Assembly: GCA_003164035.1 (NCBI GenBank)
Contig: PLRS01000009.1
Span: forward strand, 15,377 to 75,386
Source of the DNA: Bryobacterales bacterium
GTDB lineage: Bacteria; Acidobacteriota; Terriglobia; Bryobacterales; Bryobacteraceae
Direction: 5' to 3'
DNA length: 60,010 nt
Below are positions 46,147-53,553 of this stretch, piece by piece (within the stretch, counting starts at the first letter, position 1; every line of letters starts with the position of its first letter). The notes beneath the pieces are model-generated. The model was not told the DNA's origin, ran no database searches, and was given only the letters and a program-made list of their open reading frames with translations. Position numbers and translations under genes: made by a program.

Positions 46147-47276
46147 CCGTCCTTGGCAATGCGGATGTGGTCCAACATGTAAGGCTGCGCGTCGCGGGCG
46201 CCCTGGGGCGCGGATACCTCGATGAACGCGCTGTTGGGCATCGCCAGCTCGCAAGGCAAGTGGGCGGCCTGATGCAGCACGTTGCCCACTCCGTGCGGGC
46301 TGCACTCCATTCCAAAGCACTCCGCCAGAGTGCCGATCTTCATCCCGCCGCTTATGCCGCCGACGTTGTCCACCACGAAACGCAACATACCGGCCGCGCC
46401 GCGCAGGATGTACTCGCCGAAGTCATACACAGAGAAGACAAACTCTCCCACGATGACCGGCACTTTGAGAGCGTGGCACAACTCCGACAGGCCGTCGATA
46501 TCGGTGGATGGCAGCGGGTCCTCGTAGCCGCGAAAATGCAGCTCATCCAGGGCGCGGCCAACCTCCATCGCTTCATAGCGCGTGTAATTGCCGACGCCGT
46601 GATGGATCAGGATGAAGTCGTCGCCGAGCGCCTTGCGCAGCGCTTTGCAGATCTCGATATCCAACCGGTGGTGACTATCGCCATCGGATGCAACTGGTGG
46701 TGGATTGAGCTTGAAGGCGCGGAAGCCCTCGGCCTTCATTTTCAATGCTACTTCGACGTATGGGTCCGGAGTCCTGGTCTCGATGTGCTGCGAGCTGGCG
46801 TATGCCAGAATGCGGTTTTTTTGCGACCCGAGAAGCTGGTAGATGGGCAGCCCGAGCGCCTTGCCGAGCAGATCCCACAGGCAGATATCGACGGCGGAGG
46901 CGTAGGGACTCTGGCCGTAATGGCGCCGCACCGGCATGTAAGGCGCGGTGAACTGCAGGTGGCCCAGCGCGTTCTTGCCCACCAGCAAGCGTTTGGCATA
47001 GTCCACCCAGCCGCGGTTGTCCCAGTCCGCGTGGAAAACGTGGGTCTGGAGCGTGCAATTGCCTTCGATGCCGCTTTCGGTGATGATGGAAGCCAGGCGT
47101 CCGGAATCGGTGACATATGCCTTGACTTCCTTGATCGTGAGGTCGGGCAGGTCGGCCGGTCTCGCGTCCGCGGCGGTGAGCCCTGTCGCGCCGGCGGCAA
47201 GGGCGGCCGTTTGGAACAGCCGCCGCCGGGATAAATTGGTCGGCGGCATCCCATGGGCCGTATTGTTTGCTTCCAT
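46056..47276 (-). CDS. Tat-exported mandelate racemase/muconate lactonizing (enolase superfamily) protein, altered C-terminus
   Basis: A 406-residue protein with a twin-arginine leader (LSRRRLFQTAALAAGATGLTAADA), a capping domain, and an enolase-superfamily barrel (ICLWDLLGKALGLPIYQLLG, FRAFKLNPPP, YEDPLP, VIVGEFVFS). Two acidic metal ligands are recognisable (E of YEDP, E of VGEF). The place of the first Asp reads HHGVGN, so the metal site may be non-standard. ATG 47276 has GGAGG eight bases upstream. After DAPGKPGLGW the C-terminus becomes LRYSFGLVISMRSPFAA, unlike the family, and this is where the SIR2-like stump begins. The end was probably replaced by a rearrangement. Confidence 0.78.
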   Translation of the reverse strand: MEANNTAHGMPPTNLSRRRLFQTAALAAGATGLTAADARPADLPDLTIKEVKAYVTDSGRLASIITESGIEGNCTLQTHVFHADWDNRGWVDYAKRLLVGKNALGHLQFTAPYMPVRRHYGQSPYASAVDICLWDLLGKALGLPIYQLLGSQKNRILAYASSQHIETRTPDPYVEVALKMKAEGFRAFKLNPPPVASDGDSHHRLDIEICKALRKALGDDFILIHHGVGNYTRYEAMEVGRALDELHFRGYEDPLPSTDIDGLSELCHALKVPVIVGEFVFSVYDFGEYILRGAAGMLRFVVDNVGGISGGMKIGTLAECFGMECSPHGVGNVLHQAAHLPCELAMPNSAFIEVSAPQGARDAQPYMLDHIRIAKDGYVDAPGKPGLGWLRYSFGLVISMRSPFAA

Positions 47277-48040
47277 GACCTTACCTCCAAGACTTAAATG
47301 GTAAGGCGCGAACGTCTAAAGAGCAACGGAGTTACAGATATTCAGAGCTGGTTATCCGAGACAGCGACTGAATGGCCTCGTTGACGTAGTTCCTCCAGAT
47401 TACGTCTAACTGGAACTTCCGTATCTCGGCGATCTGTTCCCTAAGCCCGTCGAGAAAGCCCCTCACTGCGTATTCGACCGTTCCAGGAGGTATCTGCAAT
47501 CCTCCGGAGGAGCCCCCCGGTAGCGCGCAACACCGGCTTCATGCGTTCCGATTCTTCCGGGAACAATCCCTCCTCGACGGTTAGGCCATCCAATACCAAG
47601 TTTTAGTAGCAAAATCAGTGGCTTACGCGAAAAATGTCGGGAATGGCAGGTTTTTCCAGGATGAGAGAGCTGCCAGGAATTTGAACAGCGTCTTTCGCAT
47701 GCTCGGCGGGCCGGGCTGCCGGAGTCCCGGATTTGGACCCCAAATGGAGGGTATCGGAAGGTGTGTTGTCTGTAAGTCGTTGAGGAATTTGGTCGGGCCG
47801 CCGAGATTTTAACTCGGGACCTCTTGCACCCCAAGCAGGGAACGGCCCTCCATCGGCTCCAGGAGCTTGCCGTGATTTCAACGGCTTACATTAAATCGGG
47901 GCATCTGCTTCCGCTCACCGCAGATGGCCAAAACACCGCATTTTCGCACAGTTTCTCGCACGGTTTGAAGGCGCTAAAGGGACACTTGCCTGGCACTTGC
48001 TTTTTTTTCGCGCGTCGCAGGAGTCATCACCTACAAAGAC
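47277..48040. other. Intergenic region holding a tRNA-Pro scar
   Basis: About 760 bases without a supported gene. It contains the tRNA-Pro 3' half described separately. It separates the sugar-enzyme region from the minus-strand helicase/nuclease operon and is probably an island boundary. Confidence 0.55.
47789..47838 (-). other. Attachment-site-like 3' half of tRNA-Pro (GGG)
   Basis: On the minus strand: anticodon stem CCTGC, loop TTGGGGT (anticodon GGG), stem GCAAG, variable AGGTC, T-stem CCGAG / CTCGG around TTAAAAT, acceptor strand CGGCCCG, discriminator A and CCA. The 5' half is absent upstream. The T-loop has A where tRNAs carry the invariant C56, so the piece is no longer under tRNA selection. 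This matches an att site left by an element that integrates into tRNA-Pro. Confidence 0.8.
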
Positions 48041-48376
48041 CTACCGCCCTAGGAAACTCCCAGCTTCTGGTCCCAGGCTACCGTCTGGAAACCGTCGCCG
48101 CGGCAATGGCGGAATGGGACGAATACCGAGTTTCTCGTGCCACCTGATCCAGGCATCTTGCGTAAATATTCCCGCGGGCGCATTCGCCAGCGCCTTTCGA
48201 AACTCTTCGCGTGACATGTACTTCTCCACCACCTTCACATCAGTGGGCGATCCGTAAACCATGAGGTGCGCCACGAACGTCGGGATGTCGTCGAGCGTTC
48301 GCTCCGCCGCGTCATACCAAACCACCTTGCGGGCTACCCGCAGCAATTCTGGTGGGTGTGGACGGGCGACTTTCAT
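48041..48376 (-). CDS. Small partner of the AbiEii-type nucleotidyltransferase
   Basis: A 111-residue protein. Helical N-terminal half (PPELLRVARKVVWYDAAERTLDDIPTFVAHLMVYG), then SPTDVKVVEKYMSREEFRKALANAP and a Trp-containing region (QDAWIRWHEKLG). Its ATG overlaps the stop of the nucleotidyltransferase gene by four bases (ATGA), so it is translated from the same message. In type IV toxin-antitoxin systems the nucleotidyltransferase is the toxin, and a neighbour can be the antitoxin. Here the partner follows the toxin rather than preceding it and does not show the winged-helix AbiEi pattern. It is the last gene of the operon. Confidence 0.7.
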   Translation of the reverse strand: MKVARPHPPELLRVARKVVWYDAAERTLDDIPTFVAHLMVYGSPTDVKVVEKYMSREEFRKALANAPAGIFTQDAWIRWHEKLGIRPIPPLPRRRFPDGSLGPEAGSFLGR

Positions 48377-49071
48377 CGCTCCAATCCTTCTGGGCTGAGC
48401 CCGCGCCGCGGTTGCATACTGGGCAGACGAGTTAAGTCCACCGCTCGCGCCCAATGCGTCAGATCACGCTGCGTGGCGGCCGGGACTCGGTCCAACGTAC
48501 CATCTCCGTAGAACTGCAGCGCCCGGATACTCGTAGCTGGATCGAAGGTCCGATCAATCGCTTTGGCCGCTCCCAAAGCCATTGGCAGGTCGATTCCGTG
48601 GGATACCAGCGCATGAATGTCCACATAGTCCTTCCAGCTTCCTCGCATTTGGATTACACGCATTTTCATGCCGGCCAGATCGAGCAACGAGGCAACTCGC
48701 ACGCGGGAGTCGACTGCGCGCCGTGGGTCCTGTACCCTCCGCAGAGTGTCCAAACCGCCAAAGAACGCCACCTTAACCGGGCCGCTCCGATCTATGAAGG
48801 CTTCCAGGTTGTCACTCTTGCGATGTACCCAGAGGTTCGTATCCGCCGCGTCCAGATCTCCGAAAAAGGGCAACCGCGCTTGCAACCGATCTGGGTCGAA
48901 ACCCGCCGAAGAGAAGAAGTCGAAGTCTTCCGACACCCGATGGCCGAGTTGTAGGGCAAGCCCAGTTCCGCCATAAAGTACAAAATCGGATGGAACGGCA
49001 TCCAGTTCCGGCCAGAATAACCTTTGGGATACGGTCAGGATATCCAGGCGCGGGGCGAAGGTTGTTGGCAT
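48373..49071 (-). CDS. AbiEii/AbiGii-type nucleotidyltransferase
   Basis: A 232-residue protein of the AbiEii/MenT nucleotidyltransferase group. The defining block VLYGGTGLALQLGHRVSEDFDFFS holds the GG and the catalytic pair D49-x-D51. A later KDYVDIHAL supplies the third element. Such enzymes add nucleotides to tRNA or protein targets and act as toxins in abortive infection. ATG 49071 lies 31 bases after the Rad50-like gene stop; a longer frame would start inside that gene at 49125. Position and strand argue that it is the sixth visible gene of one operon, linking a growth-arrest effector to a helicase/nuclease complex. Confidence 0.85.
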   Translation of the reverse strand: MPTTFAPRLDILTVSQRLFWPELDAVPSDFVLYGGTGLALQLGHRVSEDFDFFSSAGFDPDRLQARLPFFGDLDAADTNLWVHRKSDNLEAFIDRSGPVKVAFFGGLDTLRRVQDPRRAVDSRVRVASLLDLAGMKMRVIQMRGSWKDYVDIHALVSHGIDLPMALGAAKAIDRTFDPATSIRALQFYGDGTLDRVPAATQRDLTHWARAVDLTRLPSMQPRRGLSPEGLER

Positions 49072-49102
49072 GTCAGGGGTGTTTTTCCGGGGGCCATCTA
49101 GA

Positions 49103-52100
49103 TCATTTCGACGCCGATGGCGCACCCCACCTTTCTATAAACTGCGCGAGATCAACCGCGCGCACCGGCGACGGTCCAGCGTCTCGCTTGGTCGGCTTGC
49201 GCCCGCCGGCGGGAACCAGATAATTATCCGGCCGACACGTAAATACAATTATTTGAATGTTGTTGGCGATCTCCTTCAACAGGTCACGCAGCCACGACAT
49301 TCGGCTGCCGTCGGTCTGCGTAAGTTGATCATCGAGAATTATCGCAGTTTTCAGTTGTTCAGCGAGAGTCAGCCTGAATATGGTCGAAAGCTGATCTCGC
49401 GTTCCAACCGACAACAACTCGACCAAACGATTCTCGCCGGCGATAGAAATACCTTCGGTCTCCAGGTTTGGGCCAAGGGCAAGCTTGCCATAGCGGCCCG
49501 TAGTGAGCGCAGCGAAGCGCTTTGCGACTGGTTCCGCAAGGGCGTGCCCGAGGTGTGTGCCTTCCTCCCGTTCGGCCTCACGAAGCGTTTTTCTTAGCAA
49601 CTCCCATGCATCGTACTCAAGCTCCACTTGGTGCGCCCGTTCCCTGGCGGATTCCAGATCGCTCGCGGCATCTTCGGCTCTTTGCCTGGCCACCTCGCCG
49701 CCCACCTGTTGCAGCGCGCCCTGCTTCTCCCGGATTTTCCCGTCGATGTCCTCAAGCTGAGAACCGGCCTCCTCGAGTCGGCTCCGCGCCTCGACAAGCA
49801 TCTCATCGCTGATTGCATGAGACGGAGCGGGAGCTTGCCGCAACTGCGCCTCAGTCTCTTCCAACGCTTCGCGGGCTCCTTTCTCGTCGAGCTTGACCGC
49901 CGCCTCCCGACGCGCTCTGAGAACACCCTCGGCGATCAATTGCAGCCGATTCTTTTCGTCTAAACCCTGCTTCGCTAGCCTATATGCGGCCTCCGAATCG
50001 GCCAGTGCCTCAAGCGCAATGTTCTCTTTATTCTGGGCTTCTGCGAGGCTCTGGTCGCCTTCGGCAGCAAGGCGCTTGAAATTCCCCTCGATACTATCGA
50101 GCTCTTTCTGAACATTGGTTTGTTGATTGAGGATCTGGCGCAGAGCTTCTTGCCAGTCTCCCTGGACAAAGGATTGCGCCCGATCGCGCTCCGCGCGAGC
50201 CTCGTCCGCGGTCTTCTGTTTCTCGATCACCCGCGCATTTGCCGCCGCAAGATCGCTGTCCCGCTGGTTCTCCTCCTTAGCAACGGCATCGATCTTGGTA
50301 CGAAGGCCGTCGAGCCGCTTCTCGATGTCGGCTGCATCCTTGGCCCGGAGCTTGCGCGCGGCCTTCTCCAGCTTTGAGTGATCCGCGCCGGTCAGTTCCT
50401 TTTCGGCGGCGGTGAGTTGCCGTTGACGTTCCGCCAGCAGACTTCCCCAGTCGGGCTGATCGGCGATCCGCTGTTCGAGTTGCGCCGCCTCGCGAAGCGC
50501 GGTTTCGATTTGGTTGCGACGCTGGACCGTCTCATTCACAATACGCGTGAGCTCTTCAATCGAGGCAACGTCTGCTACCTGCAGCGCGGGCTTCGCTTCC
50601 GCCGCCCAACGCTGGTCGAGCCTCGCCACGTCCTCGCGCGCATCCGCGGCGCCTCCCATGACCGCAATTTCGGCGACCCCCTCGATATCGAATTGCAGGT
50701 TTCGGCGAGCGCCAGTTTCCAACGTTGAACTACTAACATCATGCAAAGTCGCCTGCGCGCCGTCGCGCTGGACCGTGACGCTCAGGGACCGCTTCGGGCG
50801 TAGCGTAACCGAGAGACCGACATCCAACTTGGCGGCCGCAATCCGCATATCGCCTTCCAACCGCCGCAACTCGTCAAGCCGGTCGCGGGATGGTAGCGCA
50901 AAGCGTGGCTGTGCAGATTCGAGCGCAGCCCCCTCGGCACGTTTGTCCGTGGCCTGCTTCCGCCAATCGTTGAGTTGCGCCAAGCCTTTCTCGGCCTGCT
51001 GGTAGTCGTCTCGCGCGGCTTGCCAGCGGAACAGAGATCGAACCGCACGCAGTTCGCGCTCCTGCTCTTCCACTTCCACACGCGCGTTTTCCGCGGCCTC
51101 GCGTTTCTTCTGCAACTCAGCCGCCGAATCCACAAGGATGCCTAACTCGTTGTCGAGAGTAGTGACCCTGGCAGCAGCCGCTTCGACCGCGCGAATGTTC
51201 TCGATGGCCCCCTGGTGCTGTAACTGTTCCGAACGCAAAACGGCCAGCCGCGCCTCAAGCTTGCTTTGTTCGAGCTGTCGTTCCCGGACGCGATCTTCGC
51301 TTTTCAAACGCACCAGTTCCCCGTTTGCCTTCTGCGCCTGCTCCGCGGCCATATTCCACGCAACTTGGGCTTCGTCCCGCGTCTTGGCCAGCGCCCCGAT
51401 CTGCTGGATACCATCCGCGTGTAGTCGCTCCGCCTCGGACAATTCCTGAAGTTCGTTCGTAATGACCTTTAGACGCGCCTGGTGCTCCTCCAGGCATTTC
51501 GAAATTTGTTGCCGGCGCTGATCCTTCTCGAAGTCGCTCTGTAGGATCTCCACCCACTCTTGCGCCTTGGTTGCGGCCTCCTTCAGTTCAAGCCGGCGAG
51601 CGCGCAATTGCTGGATTTCGATCTCGATAGCAGTTGTCTTTTGAAGCTCCTGCTCACAATCGTGGCTGCATTGTTGTTTCCGCTGAATCTCCTCATTCAG
51701 CTTTACCCAAGGCGAGTTCCTTCCCCTCTTTTTCTTGGCCTCCCCTTCCGAAATATTGAACGCTTCATCGACCCTTTCCTGAACGCAAGCCAGCACTGTT
51801 TTGAACAGCGGATTTTCGGCCATTGCCTGGAGGGCCGACATCAGTTGCTTCTTCCCCGATTCATCCGAGTCCGCGCCCAGAGCCTGATCGAAGATGGCGG
51901 CCACACGGTCCTGTTCCGCCAGCAGCGCCGTCGTGAGAAGGGTCATCGGCATGCCCTTAGGGCGCCCCTTCCCTCCCGGCGGAGCTACGCCCCAGCGCAA
52001 GATCTCACTCAACCGCTCGTCCACCTGACGTCCACGAACCTCAGGCGCAAAGTCGACCCCGTCGCGAGACCACTCGAGAGACGAGCTCGTGGTGCCGAAC

Positions 52101-52360
52101 GTCTTCCGCACCCGCCAGATCTGCTGCGGTTCGCTCTCGAAGACAAGCTCGACGAAAGGTCCCTCCGAGTCGTACCAACTGACGAAGTCCCTGTGCTCCG
52201 TCGCCGTGCTTTGCAGCAGAAGCGCCGCGCGAATCGCGTGGGCCAGGCTCGATTTGCCCAGATCGTTTGGGCCGTGCAAGACATTCAAACCGCCGCCAAA
52301 CTCGATTTTCGCAGTGCGGATACAACGAAAGTGTTCCACGCGAACAGAGACCAACTTCAT
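49103..52360 (-). CDS. Rad50/SbcC/YhaN-like ATPase with long coiled coils
   Basis: A 1085-residue SMC-like ATPase. Walker A is GPNDLGKSSL (about 30-39). Coiled coil runs from about 200 to 900. The C-terminal head has a signature-like LLSVGTRDQLSTIFRL, Walker B AIILDDQLTQTD and an end-strand NIQIIVFTCRP. There is no central CxxC zinc hook. Instead, around 510-580, a beta-rich insert (VGLSVTLRPKRSLSVTVQRDG.. LQFDIEGVAEIAVMGG) occupies the apex, as in YhaN-type proteins. Walker B ends DD rather than DE. The ATG overlaps the stop of the nuclease gene by four bases, so the pair should form a Mre11-Rad50-like complex that tethers and processes DNA ends. Confidence 0.88.
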   Translation of the reverse strand: MKLVSVRVEHFRCIRTAKIEFGGGLNVLHGPNDLGKSSLAHAIRAALLLQSTATEHRDFVSWYDSEGPFVELVFESEPQQIWRVRKTFGTTSSSLEWSRDGVDFAPEVRGRQVDERLSEILRWGVAPPGGKGRPKGMPMTLLTTALLAEQDRVAAIFDQALGADSDESGKKQLMSALQAMAENPLFKTVLACVQERVDEAFNISEGEAKKKRGRNSPWVKLNEEIQRKQQCSHDCEQELQKTTAIEIEIQQLRARRLELKEAATKAQEWVEILQSDFEKDQRRQQISKCLEEHQARLKVITNELQELSEAERLHADGIQQIGALAKTRDEAQVAWNMAAEQAQKANGELVRLKSEDRVRERQLEQSKLEARLAVLRSEQLQHQGAIENIRAVEAAAARVTTLDNELGILVDSAAELQKKREAAENARVEVEEQERELRAVRSLFRWQAARDDYQQAEKGLAQLNDWRKQATDKRAEGAALESAQPRFALPSRDRLDELRRLEGDMRIAAAKLDVGLSVTLRPKRSLSVTVQRDGAQATLHDVSSSTLETGARRNLQFDIEGVAEIAVMGGAADAREDVARLDQRWAAEAKPALQVADVASIEELTRIVNETVQRRNQIETALREAAQLEQRIADQPDWGSLLAERQRQLTAAEKELTGADHSKLEKAARKLRAKDAADIEKRLDGLRTKIDAVAKEENQRDSDLAAANARVIEKQKTADEARAERDRAQSFVQGDWQEALRQILNQQTNVQKELDSIEGNFKRLAAEGDQSLAEAQNKENIALEALADSEAAYRLAKQGLDEKNRLQLIAEGVLRARREAAVKLDEKGAREALEETEAQLRQAPAPSHAISDEMLVEARSRLEEAGSQLEDIDGKIREKQGALQQVGGEVARQRAEDAASDLESARERAHQVELEYDAWELLRKTLREAEREEGTHLGHALAEPVAKRFAALTTGRYGKLALGPNLETEGISIAGENRLVELLSVGTRDQLSTIFRLTLAEQLKTAIILDDQLTQTDGSRMSWLRDLLKEIANNIQIIVFTCRPDNYLVPAGGRKPTKRDAGPSPVRAVDLAQFIERWGAPSASK

Positions 52361-53553
52361 TGCTCCGCCCCTCCGCGCGGTGCGCTCGCGCCCCCTGCCT
52401 GGTCGGGCAGACTGCGAAGAGTCTTATGAAGCAGAACGATAGCCTGGCGGGCGACTTTGCCGTCCGGTTCATTCGCCTGCGCCTGAAGACGGGCCACGAC
52501 CGATCTCAGCACGTCGGGCAGTGTGTCATCGAAATCGCTTGCATCGTAGACATTGACCTCCAGCCCGGTCGTGTCCTCGTGCAGCACCCCAACCTTGCCG
52601 CATACCGCCTCATTGCCCTTCAACTCCTCCAGAATGTCGTCCACACGTGCGCGCTCCGAAATAGTGACTTCCATCTGGAGCGTCAAACGGAACACGCATT
52701 CCTTGAGATCCTCGCGGCGCAAAGCTTCCAGTTGCTGCATGCTGGTGCAGCGTTCGTCTCGCCATCGCCAGCGGCTGACCCTTTGCTTTTGGATGATCGG
52801 CGACCGTCCCTGGCGCGGAAACAGGACAACGGCCACGAACCCCGCCTCGGACTCTCCGAACGTAGTCGCCTCGGGAGCGCCAGGATAAACCGCAGGCGCC
52901 TCTTTGGGAGGTAATTCTCGAAACCCATGCGTATCGCCGAGCGCCAGATAATTGAGTCCCCGTTTCTGCGCTGCATCCGCGGCAATCGGGAAATTCATTT
53001 CATGTCCAGCGATATCGAAAGTCTGGCCGTGCACCAGGCCGATGCGAATCCGCTGGTCGCCCGGTCTTCGCACTGGAATGTGCGCGGTTGGATCGTCGGC
53101 GCCGGCTTGGCTCCGGCAGGGCACGGCATAAAGGACCGCTTCCTCCGATAGCGCAAATTCGTAATCCTCGCGATCCACCACGTGAACCCAATCCGGCAGG
53201 CCGCGCCGGAATGGATGATCGTCCGCCCAAACCGACGTCGGCCACAGCGGATCGTGATTGCCAGGGAGCAGAAATACGGGACGCTCTTTCCACTTTCGGC
53301 GTTCGAATAACCGCAGCAGTTCCCGCCACCAGGTGTCCGCCGGTGTCGGCTCATGGAACAGGTCCCCTGCGCACAAAACCGCGTTAACCGCGTAGCTCTC
53401 AGCCAACCCCAGCAGTTTGTCGACTGCTTCTATGCGCGCCTGCGTCAACTTGGGCTGATCCACTTCCATAAAAGACGGAAAGCCCCGGCCGAGGTGCCAG
53501 TCAGCCGTGTGCAGGATCTTCAATGCCACGTCTTGTTCCTCCGTCGGTCTCAT
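52357..53553 (-). CDS. Mre11/SbcD/YhaO-like metallophosphoesterase nuclease
   Basis: A 398-residue calcineurin-like nuclease with all motifs in order: HTADWHLG (I), CAGDLFHEP (II), LLPGNHD (III), GLVHGQTF (IV) and LGDTHGF (V). The C-terminal 130 residues (EVTISERARVDDILEEL..DVLRSVVARLQAQ) should contact the ATPase coiled coils. The start ATG overlaps the helicase stop (ATGA) and its own stop overlaps the next ATG, so helicase, nuclease and ATPase are translationally linked. The expected activity is Mn-dependent exo/endonuclease on double-strand ends, controlled by the partner's ATP cycle. Confidence 0.92.
   Translation of the reverse strand: MRPTEEQDVALKILHTADWHLGRGFPSFMEVDQPKLTQARIEAVDKLLGLAESYAVNAVLCAGDLFHEPTPADTWWRELLRLFERRKWKERPVFLLPGNHDPLWPTSVWADDHPFRRGLPDWVHVVDREDYEFALSEEAVLYAVPCRSQAGADDPTAHIPVRRPGDQRIRIGLVHGQTFDIAGHEMNFPIAADAAQKRGLNYLALGDTHGFRELPPKEAPAVYPGAPEATTFGESEAGFVAVVLFPRQGRSPIIQKQRVSRWRWRDERCTSMQQLEALRREDLKECVFRLTLQMEVTISERARVDDILEELKGNEAVCGKVGVLHEDTTGLEVNVYDASDFDDTLPDVLRSVVARLQAQANEPDGKVARQAIVLLHKTLRSLPDQAGGASAPRGGAEQ

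Noticed and set aside
47985-48010. T-rich run (eight T) as a terminator
   Set aside because: It is preceded by a direct rather than inverted repeat and points away from the minus-strand operon, so no stem supports termination.
47822-48147. Plus-strand ORF beside the tRNA-Pro piece
   Set aside because: It begins inside the tRNA-like sequence and has no recognisable motif or ribosome-binding site.
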